Shown in pieces: positions 1 to 7,790 of a stretch of 29,724 nucleotides of DNA (position 1 is the first letter of the stretch; every line of letters begins with the position of its first letter). The notes under the pieces are model-generated. The model was not told where the DNA came from, made no database searches, and saw only the letters and a program-made list of their open reading frames with translations. The translations under genes were made by a program, and so were the position numbers. Source of the stretch: Candidatus Eisenbergiella stercorigallinarum (GTDB taxonomy: Bacteria; Bacillota; Clostridia; Lachnospirales; Lachnospiraceae); assembly GCA_019120525.1 (NCBI GenBank), contig DWUW01000337.1:1-29724 (forward strand), given 5' to 3'.

Positions 1-440
1 AAACTTCCCATAACCTGGCAGGAAAATAAAAATACTGCGGAAGAGGAAAGGGCAGCATAACGATCTTTGGTCAGACGATATACACAATAGAACATGGAAA
101 GGAAAATACCTGATAAAAGTAACCCGGCAAACAGTTTGAAAGATACCTCTAGGGAAAACCCGATACACATAAGAAGAGCAGGAATATACAAAAAGAGATC
201 AGGATAAAAAAAACCGACCCCATAGCCATATCCATAGCAAAGATCCACATGGATTTTGTTTGAAAAAAGACCATAAGAAAGATTCTGTGCAAGAGTTTCA
301 ATCCGCGCCAGATGAAACGAAGAATCGGAGCCAGTGATTAAATCCTCCCGGATATAAGGGGAAAAACTTAAAAGTACGGTTAGGAAAGCATAAAGAAACT
401 CAAAACGATATTTTTTGCATTGTGCAAGATAATGATGCAT
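1..440 (-). CDS. PTPS-related multipass membrane protein, N-terminal part (runs off the left edge)
   Basis: The complement of 440 to 1 is open for 146 codons with no stop, so only the N-terminus is in the window. The start ATG (440-438) follows a GGGAGAGG ribosome binding site. A hydrophobic segment at residues 15-30 is followed by GSDSSFHLARIE (residues 37-48), with Asp39 and His43, and then more hydrophobic segments. This extracytoplasmic D-x3-H pattern after the first membrane helix resembles the '6-pyruvoyl-tetrahydropterin synthase-related' membrane family (PF10131), which is GT-C/YfhO-like and has no demonstrated enzymology that I know of. It diverges from the large glycan operon on the other strand, so a role in surface-glycan assembly is an inference. 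The family call is moderately sure; that it is a real gene is quite sure. Confidence 0.72.
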   Translation of the reverse strand, partial: MHHYLAQCKKYRFEFLYAFLTVLLSFSPYIREDLITGSDSSFHLARIETLAQNLSYGLFSNKIHVDLCYGYGYGVGFFYPDLFLYIPALLMCIGFSLEVSFKLFAGLLLSGIFLSMFYCVYRLTKDRYAALSSSAVFLFSCQVMGS

Positions 441-476
441 TTGGTAGAATCCTCTCCCTTCATAAATTTTTCTATA

Positions 477-485
477 ATTATAGCA
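477..485 (-). promoter_or_regulatory. Extended -10 promoter for the leftward membrane-protein gene
   Basis: Read on the minus strand, 485-477 is TGCTATAAT, a perfect -10 hexamer with an upstream TGn extension. It lies 37 bases before the start codon at 440. There is no good -35 at normal spacing, as is usual for extended -10 promoters. Confidence 0.5.
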
Positions 486-519
486 GATAAAATAGAAATG
501 AAAAAGGATAGATTTTTAG

Positions 520-534
520 TTGCCAATATGGCAA
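520..534. promoter_or_regulatory. Short inverted repeat between divergent promoters, possible operator
   Basis: TTGCC and GGCAA arms flank AATAT. The element sits between the leftward -10 (477-482) and the rightward -35 (538-543), where an operator acting on both could lie. Arms of 5 bp can arise by chance, so this is only suggestive. Confidence 0.25.
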
Positions 535-537
535 TAC

Positions 538-566
538 TTGACGCATATTTTGTGGAATGCTATGAT
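538..566 (+). promoter_or_regulatory. SigA-type promoter for the glycan operon
   Basis: TTGACG (538-543) and TATGAT (561-566) are separated by exactly 17 bases. This is a near-consensus vegetative promoter 58 bases before the start codon at 624. It is the best promoter I see for the 624-14928 gene string. Confidence 0.65.
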
Positions 567-623
567 TGATACGATCTCTCGGTTCGAGGGGGTGCGTCTA
601 CTTAAGGAAAAAGAGGGCCGGCT

Positions 624-2159
624 ATGAAACGATTGCAGAAAATGATCGAAAAATGGAACAATAAAGTCTTCGCCTGGGGAGCGGCACTGGCCTTTTTTCT
701 CAGCATGCTTCCAATCTGGTATCTGGCGTTTTATGCCAGACCCAGCGGAGATGATTACGGATATAGTGCGCTGACGCATGCGGCCTGGATGGATACGCAT
801 TCTCTGATCGAGGTGCTGCGTGCGGCGGCGCAGACAGTGGTCAATAACTACAATTCCTGGAATGGAGACTGGGCCACCACGTTCCTGTTTTCCCTGATGC
901 CGGAGGTGTTTGTGCCATGGTCTTTCTGGATCGTGCCCTTTCTTATGACCGGAGCGGTGATCGCGGCGACAGGGGTGTTTATGTATGAGATCTGTGTGAA
1001 GGTTATGAAGTTGCCGGGAGAGGATTGTGTCATTTATACCGCCCTGCTTCTGCTGACGGCTTATCAGTTCATTCCCAGCACGGCCATCGGTATGTACTGG
1101 TATGTGGGAGCGGTCCATTATATGCTGCCGCATGCGGCAGGGCTTCTTGGAATCGCCTGGATGTCTTCCTGGCTGCAGACAGGACGCGGAAGCAGGCTGA
1201 TCCTTGTGGCTGTCTGCGCCTTTTTTGTGGGAGGCAGCAGCTATTTTACCAGTCTTCTTCTTTTGATGGTCTTTGCGGCCGTACTGGTGCTGGGATGGAA
1301 CAGGAAGCGCGGGAGGGTATTGGCTCTCCTCATTCCTTTTCTGATATGTCTGATCGGCTTTGTCATCCAGTGCAAGTCGCCCGGAAATACGGCGCGCGGC
1401 GGCGAAGATTTCGGATTCAGCGGATCTTTGGCAGTATATACGGTGGCGGAGTCTCTGCGCAGGGGAATTCTGACGATCGGCTCCTATGCTTCGGAGAAGA
1501 CATTTTCCTTTGTGATGCTGTTTGTGATCGCTCTTTTTGGCCTGGAATCCATGGACAGAGTGACGGAAAAAGAAAAATTTTCCTTCCCGTTTCCCCTCCT
1601 TTTCGTTGTTGCCATGTTTGGCTGCTTCAGCGCTATGTTTGCGCCGGAGGTTTATTCGGAGCGGTTTGATTCTATCGGCATTTCCCTCGGGCCCGCAACG
1701 GTGCGCTGGTTTGTGTTTCTTCCCGCGGCCGCGTTTACGGTTCTTTACTGTGAGGGGTGGATTCTGGCTCGCATGAAAAGAAGGCGGGCGGAGGCCGGAA
1801 ATGCGACAGGCCGTGTGCTTGGAGACGGATATCGGTTCAAAGTCCTTTTGCCGGGACTTTTGCTCGCAGTTCTGTTTCTGCTGTTTGACAGGGAATGGAT
1901 GCGCACCTGTGTGGACAGGCAGGCGGTTGAATATGTGGCCAGCGGCCAGGCGGAGGACTTTCGGGATCAGATCGCTTCTCAGATGGAGATCCTGCTGGAT
2001 GATACCGTAAAGGAAGCCTATCTGTGTCCGATCAATCCGGAACAGGGGCCGTTAATGCACATGCCGGTGACAACGGATGAGAACGCGTTTACCAACTGGG
2101 TCGTAAAAAACTTTTACCGGAAAGATAAAGTGGTGATGGTGGAGCCGGAAGATACGTAG
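624..2159 (+). CDS. DUF6056-family multipass membrane protein (GT-C-like)
   Basis: A 511-residue protein with about ten hydrophobic segments and a basic N-terminus. After the first helix comes PSGDDYGY (residues 40-47), with the paired aspartates typical of an extracytoplasmic GT-C loop. YWYVGAVHYMLP and SPGN (252-255) follow; these are recurring DUF6056 marks. The last ~100 residues form a soluble tail. The ATG at 624 follows an AGAGGG ribosome binding site. It is the first gene after the promoter at 538-566. A second DUF6056 protein lies at 4182 with its PGN motif at almost the same residue number, so the two look like paralogues in one operon. A transfer role from a polyprenyl-phosphate sugar is inferred from topology and neighbours; the family has no established reaction that I know of. 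Confidence 0.8.
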   Translation: MKRLQKMIEKWNNKVFAWGAALAFFLSMLPIWYLAFYARPSGDDYGYSALTHAAWMDTHSLIEVLRAAAQTVVNNYNSWNGDWATTFLFSLMPEVFVPWSFWIVPFLMTGAVIAATGVFMYEICVKVMKLPGEDCVIYTALLLLTAYQFIPSTAIGMYWYVGAVHYMLPHAAGLLGIAWMSSWLQTGRGSRLILVAVCAFFVGGSSYFTSLLLLMVFAAVLVLGWNRKRGRVLALLIPFLICLIGFVIQCKSPGNTARGGEDFGFSGSLAVYTVAESLRRGILTIGSYASEKTFSFVMLFVIALFGLESMDRVTEKEKFSFPFPLLFVVAMFGCFSAMFAPEVYSERFDSIGISLGPATVRWFVFLPAAAFTVLYCEGWILARMKRRRAEAGNATGRVLGDGYRFKVLLPGLLLAVLFLLFDREWMRTCVDRQAVEYVASGQAEDFRDQIASQMEILLDDTVKEAYLCPINPEQGPLMHMPVTTDENAFTNWVVKNFYRKDKVVMVEPEDT

Positions 2160-2255
2160 AAGCTGGGCATCGGAGAATACGACGACGCGGAAAATTCATT
2201 GTGACCGGAGCGATCATAATAGAAGACGATCATAAATAAAAGGAAGAAAACAAAC

Positions 2256-3260
2256 ATGAGCAACAGACCCAACACCCTCTATCTAGTCGTCCCCTGCTAC
2301 AACGAGGAGGAGGCGCTTCCCCACAGCGCGCAGGTGATGCGGGAAAAACTGAACAGACTGGTAACGGAAGGAAAGGCGTCGCCCCGAAGCAAGATCCTCC
2401 TGGTCAACGACGGAAGCCGGGATGGGACCTGGAAGATCATCCATGATCTCTGCGATAGGGATCCGGCATTCGCGGGGCTCAGCTTTTCCCGCAATTACGG
2501 GCATCAGAGCGCGATCCTGGCAGGTATGATGGCAGCCAGGCAGCATGCGGACATCGCGGTTACCATTGACGCGGACCTGCAGCAGGACATTGAGGCGCTG
2601 GATCAGTTCCTGGAAAAATATCAGGCAGGCTGTGAGATCGTTTACGGCATCCGGAACGACCGGAACACGGACGGTTTTTTCAAAAGGCTGACGGCGAATG
2701 GTTTTTATGGGCTCATGCATCTGCTTGGCTGCAGGGTGATGAGCAATCACGCGGATTACCGGCTTCTTTCGAAAAAGGCGCTGGATGCGCTGGCGGAATA
2801 TAAGGAAGTGAACCTGTTCCTGCGGGGGCTGATCCCTACCATGGGTTTTTCTTCGGATGTGGTCTATTTTGATGTGAAGGAGCGGGAGGCGGGCGCCTCC
2901 AAGTATACGCTGCGGAAAATGCTGACGCTGGCAACGGACGGCATCACTTCCATGAGCACACGGCCGATCCAGCTGATCACGGTGCTGGGCTTTCTGGTCA
3001 GCGTGTTCAGCGCGCTCATGATCATTTACTGCATCGCGGACTGGTTTATGGGACGCAACGTTCCCGGTTATACCACTTCCCTTGTAGTCTCTCTTCTCAT
3101 GGGAGGCCTGACGATCTTTTCTCTCGGTATTGTGGGAGAGTATGTGGGTAAGATTTACCTGGAGACCAAGGCGCGGCCGCGGTATATTGTAGAGTCTTTT
3201 ATCTGGAAAGATGGGAATAGTCAGAAAAATGATAAAAACAACTCAGAGCAGTCAGAATAG
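2256..3260 (+). CDS. Family 2 glycosyltransferase, polyprenyl-phosphate sugar synthase type
   Basis: A 334-residue GT-A enzyme of the GtrB/ArnC/DPM1-like group. It opens with VVPCYNEEEALP and has VNDGS (50-54) for nucleotide binding and DAD (105-107) as the metal-binding DxD. Two C-terminal membrane helices sit at about 238-262 and 271-295. Family members move a sugar from a nucleotide donor to undecaprenyl phosphate on the inner membrane face, giving substrate to GT-C enzymes. The ATG follows AGGAAG. The 96 bases before it hold CGATCATAA twice but no clear promoter. The hydrophilic tail (…NSQKND…) runs into the next gene and carries a 16-bp direct repeat that may have created the present stop. 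The sugar cannot be predicted. Confidence 0.88.
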   Translation: MSNRPNTLYLVVPCYNEEEALPHSAQVMREKLNRLVTEGKASPRSKILLVNDGSRDGTWKIIHDLCDRDPAFAGLSFSRNYGHQSAILAGMMAARQHADIAVTIDADLQQDIEALDQFLEKYQAGCEIVYGIRNDRNTDGFFKRLTANGFYGLMHLLGCRVMSNHADYRLLSKKALDALAEYKEVNLFLRGLIPTMGFSSDVVYFDVKEREAGASKYTLRKMLTLATDGITSMSTRPIQLITVLGFLVSVFSALMIIYCIADWFMGRNVPGYTTSLVVSLLMGGLTIFSLGIVGEYVGKIYLETKARPRYIVESFIWKDGNSQKNDKNNSEQSE

Positions 3261-4185
3261 TCAGAAAAATATAAATATTGAAATCCATGCCGACGACTAT
3301 GCGATCTCGCCCCATTCCTCAGAGGATATTTTAGCCTGTCTGCGGGCGGGGAAGCTGGACGGGATCAGTGTGCTGACCAATATGTCCTGTTTTGAGGAGT
3401 ACGCGGAGAAGCTGAAGGCGGAATATGGCCGTTTCCCGAAGAAGCCGCGGCTGACGGTGCATCTGAATTTTATGGAAGGGCACTGCGCGGCGGATCCGGA
3501 GGAGGTTCCTCATCTGGTGGATGAAAAAGGATATTTTAACATAAGCTGGGGGACTCTTTTTAAATGGAACTATACGCCGAAGCTGTTTTTGCCGCTGAAA
3601 AAAGAGCTGAAGGCGGAGATCGCCGCGCAGACGGAGCGGTTCCGGCACGCGTTCGGAAAGGATATCCCCCTGCGGTTTGACGGGCATCAGCATACGCAGA
3701 TGATCCCGGTCGTGTACTGGGCGCTCCTGGAGGTGATCGTGGAGCGGCATTATCCCACGGAGTATATCCGCGTGACGAAGGAGCCGATCCTGCCGTTCCT
3801 GAAGACGCCCTGCCTGTGGAAAACCTATCGACCGGTGAACGGGATCAAGAATCTGATCCTGAATTTCCTGGCGCCGGGGATGGAGAAAACGGTGGAACGC
3901 AATCATCCTTCCTGGCAGAAGGAGAACGCGCCCATGTTCCTGTGGGGGTTGGTGATGAGCGGGCAGATGGATGAAGGGCGGGTAAAGCGGCTGCTTCCCG
4001 CCATGAAGGAGCAGGCGGAGAAGAAGGGGCGGAATCTGGAGATCCTGTTTCATCCGGGAACGGTCCTGGGGGAGGAGCTGGGAGAGGAATTCTGCAACCA
4101 TGGTGCCAACGGTTTCCATGTGTCCGGGGGACGGCAGATGGAATATGAAGCGGTGATGTCCCTCACACAAGAGGATCTGAAATGA
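3211..4185 (+). CDS. YdjC/ChbG-family carbohydrate deacetylase
   Basis: A 324-residue protein of the YdjC/ChbG family, metal-dependent deacetylases that remove N-acetyl groups from sugars. Visible metal and catalytic residues are IHADDYAIS (Asp28, Asp29), VHLNF (His84), FDGHQHTQ (His159, His161) and FHPG (His281). There is no signal peptide, so it should act in the cytosol. Homology begins only at about residue 22 (NIEIHADDY). The ATG at 3211 lies directly after GGAAAG, and the ATG at 3229 is an alternative; neither has an ideal ribosome binding site. The gene overlaps the GT2 gene by 50 bases, unusually long here, and is probably translationally coupled. In this operon it may deacetylate a lipid-linked or nucleotide-linked amino sugar; that is inference. 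Confidence 0.85.
   Translation: MGIVRKMIKTTQSSQNSQKNINIEIHADDYAISPHSSEDILACLRAGKLDGISVLTNMSCFEEYAEKLKAEYGRFPKKPRLTVHLNFMEGHCAADPEEVPHLVDEKGYFNISWGTLFKWNYTPKLFLPLKKELKAEIAAQTERFRHAFGKDIPLRFDGHQHTQMIPVVYWALLEVIVERHYPTEYIRVTKEPILPFLKTPCLWKTYRPVNGIKNLILNFLAPGMEKTVERNHPSWQKENAPMFLWGLVMSGQMDEGRVKRLLPAMKEQAEKKGRNLEILFHPGTVLGEELGEEFCNHGANGFHVSGGRQMEYEAVMSLTQEDLK
3215..3270. repeat. 16-bp direct repeat, 40 bp apart, across the GT2/YdjC gene overlap
   Basis: GAATAGTCAGAAAAAT occurs exactly at 3215-3230 and 3255-3270. The first copy in the GT2 frame and the second in the YdjC frame both read NSQKN. The 40-bp offset is not a multiple of three. Loss of one copy plus the spacer would join the two reading frames in frame. 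Confidence 0.85.
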
Positions 4186-5600
4186 AAGCGATATCGGAAC
4201 AGAAAATGAGCGGGGATACGGGAACGCGGAGGAGGGTGTTATTTTTCCTTGCGGTGTCAGCAGCCTTTGTGCTGATTTTTGTCTTTAACGTGCTCACGCC
4301 TATGATGACGGACGATCTGTTTTACGCGAAAACGGTGTCGGAGGCTTCTTCGATCGGAGAGCTGTTCGCACAGGAATATGAGCAGTATATGACCTGGACA
4401 GGGCGTTCGGTGTGCCATATGATCCTGCGGTTTTTCCTGCTGACGGACAAGATGGTGTTCAATGTGGCCAATTCGCTGGCATTTGTTTTTCTCACCCTTT
4501 TGATCTACTGGAATGTGGAGCGCAGAAAAGCCTATGATATGCCGCTGTATCTTCTGGTCAACCTGTTATTGTGGATGTTCGGCGTGGTGTTTAGGCAGAC
4601 GGTGCTGTGGGAGACCGGGGCCTGCAATTATCTGTGGGGATCCGTCCTGATCCTGAGCTTTGTGACGCTCTACCGGCATGGGCTGGAGCGGGAGAGGCTG
4701 GCGGGAGGCGTGAAGCATCCCGGGCTGTGGGCGGTTCTTCTTCCCCTTTTGGGAGTGCTGGCCGGCTGGTGCAATGAGAATTCCTCGGGCGGCGGCCTGC
4801 TCATGGTGCTTCTGTGCCTGGGTTTCTATGTGTATGAACAAAAAAAGACGGAGAACCGCCCGCGCGTATGGAAGCCGTGGATGGTCACGGGGATCCTCGG
4901 CAATCTGGCGGGGCTTGCCTTCATGGTGCTGGCGCCCGGAAACGCCATCCGTTCCCAGGCGCAGCCGGAGGAGGAGCATTCCGGCCTTGTGGGGTATCTG
5001 GCCCGCTTCCAGAAGATCACCCTGGCGGTGGAGGAGAATTTCCTGATCCTTCTGATCATCGGGCTGCTGCTTTTCCTCATCATCTATTATCAGAAAAAAA
5101 GCTGGAAGGCGCTGTGGGGCTGTTCGCGGAACGGCCTTCTGTGGGCTTTTGTTTTTCTTGCCACCTGTTATGTGCTGGTACTGACGCCGGAGCCGCAGCA
5201 TCGGGCTTATTTCGGCGCGGGGGTGTTCCTTACGGTGGCAGTGGCGCAGTTTTTTACGGATGTGTCGGATAAAGAGGCCATATTCGCCAGCCTGAAGACG
5301 GGCCTGGTCAGCGTACTGCTCCTTATCATGTTCTTCACTTATATGGAGAGCGGGACGGATCTGGGGCGGATCTGGCGGGAATATAACGAGCGGGACGTAT
5401 ATCTGGCGCAGAAGGCGGCCGAAGGGGTCAGGGACGTGACCGTTCCCATGCTGCGTCCGGATTTTGAGACGAAGTACAGCGACGGATATAATTCCGACAT
5501 TCAGGAGGATCCGGGTTACTGGATCAATGTGGCCTATGCTTCGTATTACGGTTTTGACAGCGTTTCCGGCGTGCCCCGGGAAGGGTGGACGGAGTACTGA
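4182..5600 (+). CDS. Second DUF6056-family multipass membrane protein
   Basis: A 472-residue integral membrane protein. A first helix (about 18-36) is followed by MMTDDLFYA, with Asp44-Asp45 in the first outer loop, then WTGRS (72-76), ETGACNYLWG, CNENSSGGG and APGN (251-254). These match the pattern of the DUF6056 protein at 624, including acidic pair and PGN motif at equivalent positions. Its start overlaps the YdjC stop (ATGA at 4182-4185), showing translational coupling. The C-terminal ~90 residues are hydrophilic and probably outside the cell. A GT-C-type sugar or substituent transferase role is likely but unproven. The donor is plausibly made by one of the two GT2 enzymes of the operon. 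Confidence 0.8.
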   Translation: MKAISEQKMSGDTGTRRRVLFFLAVSAAFVLIFVFNVLTPMMTDDLFYAKTVSEASSIGELFAQEYEQYMTWTGRSVCHMILRFFLLTDKMVFNVANSLAFVFLTLLIYWNVERRKAYDMPLYLLVNLLLWMFGVVFRQTVLWETGACNYLWGSVLILSFVTLYRHGLERERLAGGVKHPGLWAVLLPLLGVLAGWCNENSSGGGLLMVLLCLGFYVYEQKKTENRPRVWKPWMVTGILGNLAGLAFMVLAPGNAIRSQAQPEEEHSGLVGYLARFQKITLAVEENFLILLIIGLLLFLIIYYQKKSWKALWGCSRNGLLWAFVFLATCYVLVLTPEPQHRAYFGAGVFLTVAVAQFFTDVSDKEAIFASLKTGLVSVLLLIMFFTYMESGTDLGRIWREYNERDVYLAQKAAEGVRDVTVPMLRPDFETKYSDGYNSDIQEDPGYWINVAYASYYGFDSVSGVPREGWTEY

Positions 5601-5614
5601 AAATATGGTATGCT
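5586..5614 (+). promoter_or_regulatory. Possible internal promoter before the FkbH-ACP-MBOAT genes
   Basis: TGGACG (5586-5591) and TATGCT (5609-5614) are 17 bases apart, and the -10 carries a TGG extension (5606-5608). The site overlaps the end of the preceding gene and lies 75 bases before the FkbH start, where the operon has one of its larger gaps. Confidence 0.4.
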
Positions 5615-5688
5615 AAAGAGCGGAAAAAAGAGGCGCTGTGCGCGCCGGCGTTAAAAGGCTTCGCCGGATGTCACGGAAGGAGTTTTTC

Positions 5689-7512
5689 ATGCGGCAGGAT
5701 CTGGAATATCCGTTTGATCCGGAATATATTCTGAAAAAATCGAAGCATATCAGAAAGGAGCTGCTTGCGGACGGCACGTCCCGGATCAGGAAGCGGATCG
5801 CTGTCCTGGGCGGGAGCACTACCCATGACGTGATCCGTATCCTGGAGCTGTTCCTTCTGAATCAGGGGATCGAGCCCGTTTTCTATGAATCGGAATACGG
5901 GCAGTACTGGCAGGACGCCATGTTCGGGAATGAGGAGCTGGATGGTTTTGGCCCGGACATCATCTATATCCATACCAGCAGCAGGAACATTACCGCCTGG
6001 CCCGCGCCGGGCTGGGACCGGGCTGCGGCGGATGCGGCGCTGGAGGAGCAGTTTGGACATTTTCAGGCAATGTGGGAGAAGCTCCGGGAAAAATGGAACT
6101 GTCCCATCATCCAGAACAATATGGAGGAGCCCTTTTACCGGCTTCTGGGAAATCAGGACGGGGTGAATCCGGGAGGAAGGACCGCTTTCGTCCGCAGGCT
6201 GAACGAGAGGTTCGCGGGGTACGCGGCGGAGACGGAGAATTTTTACATCAATGACATCTGCTATCAGGCTGCGGCCTATGGGCTGGACGCCTGGTCGGAT
6301 CCCTTTTACTGGCATATGTACAAGTATGCCCTGTGCCTGAAGGCCATCCCCTGGCTTGCGTTAAACGTATCCAATATCATCAAGTCCATTTACGGGAAGA
6401 ATAAGAAGTCCCTGGTGCTGGATCTGGACAATACCCTCTGGGGCGGCGTGGTGGGGGACGACGGCGTGGAAAACCTGCAGATCGGGCAGGAGACCTCCAT
6501 GGGGCAGGTGTATTCGGAATTCCAGTCCTATGTGAAGTCCCTGAAGGAGATCGGCATCATGCTGAACGTGGATTCCAAGAATGAGGAGGAAAACGCCCGT
6601 GCCGGCCTGAACCATCCGGACGGCGTCCTGAGGCCGGATGATTTTATTCTGATAAAAGCCAACTGGGAACCAAAAAGTGAGAATATTCTGAAAATTGCTG
6701 CGGAATTGAATATTCTGCCGGACAGCCTGGTGTTCGCGGACGACAATCCGGCGGAGCGGGAAATTGTGCGCACCCATGCGGCCGGTGTTTCCGTGCCGGA
6801 GCTGGGCTCGCCGGAGCAGTATATCCGGGTGCTTGACCACAACGGCTATTTTGAAGTGACCTCTCTTTCCGAGGACGACAGGAAGCGGAACGAGATGTAT
6901 AAGGCGAACGCGCTGCGGGCCGCCCAGCAGGCCAGCTTTACGGACTATGGAGCCTATCTGAAGTCTCTGCGGATGAAGGCGGTGATCCGTCCCTTCGAAG
7001 CGCTGTATATGGCCAGGATCGCCCAGCTGACAAATAAGAGCAACCAGTTCAACCTGACCACCAGACGCTATACTCAGTCCCAGATCGAGGAAGCGGCGCG
7101 GGATCCTTCCTGCATCACCCTCTACGGGAAGCTGGAGGATAAGTTTGGGGACAACGGCGTGGTGACGGTCCTGATCGGCCATGAAGAGGATAAGGCCCTT
7201 CATCTGGATCTGTGGCTGATGAGCTGCCGCGTGCTGAAGCGGGACATGGAGTATGCCATGATGGACGTGCTGGTGGAAGCCTGCAGGAGGCGGGGGATCG
7301 GCGTTATCTACGGCTACTATTACCCCACAGCGAAAAACGGCATGGTGCGGGACTTCTACGCTCTGCAGGGCTTTGAGAAGCTGCGGGAGGAGGAAGCCGG
7401 GACGGTGTGGAAATTTGAGATCCCGGACGTCTATGAAAAGAAAAACCGCTACATCGAGATCCGGCAGGGCGGCTGTGACAAGGAAACCGGAATGGAACCG
7501 GGAAATGAGTGA
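5689..7512 (+). CDS. FkbH-like HAD-superfamily protein (glyceryl-ACP loading type)
   Basis: A 607-residue FkbH-type protein. The start ATG at 5689 follows GGAAGGAG by six bases; the open frame extends upstream to a GTG at 5638, but without a good ribosome binding site. Residues ~40-230 form the N-terminal alpha/beta domain (IAVLGGSTTHDV). The HAD domain begins at LVLDLDNTLWGG (DLDNT 245-249) followed by GDDG and a later FADDNPAERE. The C-terminus has the typical NKSNQFNLTTRRYT stretch and a GNAT-like VRDFYALQGF segment. Characterised FkbH proteins take 1,3-bisphosphoglycerate, dephosphorylate it and load D-glycerate onto an acyl carrier protein. An ACP gene follows 19 bases downstream and an MBOAT gene after that, so the product is probably a glyceryl-ACP used to modify a glycan. 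The exact acyl group is inferred. Confidence 0.88.
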   Translation: MRQDLEYPFDPEYILKKSKHIRKELLADGTSRIRKRIAVLGGSTTHDVIRILELFLLNQGIEPVFYESEYGQYWQDAMFGNEELDGFGPDIIYIHTSSRNITAWPAPGWDRAAADAALEEQFGHFQAMWEKLREKWNCPIIQNNMEEPFYRLLGNQDGVNPGGRTAFVRRLNERFAGYAAETENFYINDICYQAAAYGLDAWSDPFYWHMYKYALCLKAIPWLALNVSNIIKSIYGKNKKSLVLDLDNTLWGGVVGDDGVENLQIGQETSMGQVYSEFQSYVKSLKEIGIMLNVDSKNEEENARAGLNHPDGVLRPDDFILIKANWEPKSENILKIAAELNILPDSLVFADDNPAEREIVRTHAAGVSVPELGSPEQYIRVLDHNGYFEVTSLSEDDRKRNEMYKANALRAAQQASFTDYGAYLKSLRMKAVIRPFEALYMARIAQLTNKSNQFNLTTRRYTQSQIEEAARDPSCITLYGKLEDKFGDNGVVTVLIGHEEDKALHLDLWLMSCRVLKRDMEYAMMDVLVEACRRRGIGVIYGYYYPTAKNGMVRDFYALQGFEKLREEEAGTVWKFEIPDVYEKKNRYIEIRQGGCDKETGMEPGNE

Positions 7513-7531
7513 AAGAAAAAAGGAGATTGCC

Positions 7532-7774
7532 ATGACAAGAGAAGAAGTTTACAAAACCCTGAACGGCGTGTTCCAGGATGTGTTTGACGACGAGAGCATC
7601 GAAGTAAACGATGAGACCACATCGGACGATATCGAGGATTGGGATTCCCTGGAGCATATCAATCTGATCGCCGCTGTGGAACAGGAATTTGGCGTGAAGT
7701 TCAACATGGGACAGGTGGTTTCCATGAAAAATGTGGGCGAGATGGTGGATATCATCCTGAGCCAGATCGACTGA
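7532..7774 (+). CDS. Acyl carrier protein
   Basis: An 80-residue acidic protein with the phosphopantetheine attachment motif DWDSLEH, where Ser39 would carry the prosthetic group. The ATG at 7532 follows AGGAG by six bases, which rules out longer in-frame readings from upstream. Size and helix pattern match dedicated carrier proteins such as DltC and polyketide-type ACPs. It sits between the FkbH-like loading enzyme and an MBOAT acyltransferase, so it is most simply the carrier that passes a three-carbon acyl unit from FkbH to the membrane enzyme. A role in general fatty-acid synthesis is unlikely because no fab genes are nearby. A phosphopantetheinyl transferase must be supplied from elsewhere. 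Confidence 0.92.
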   Translation: MTREEVYKTLNGVFQDVFDDESIEVNDETTSDDIEDWDSLEHINLIAAVEQEFGVKFNMGQVVSMKNVGEMVDIILSQID

Positions 7775-7790
7775 GGAAGGAACGGGGCCA

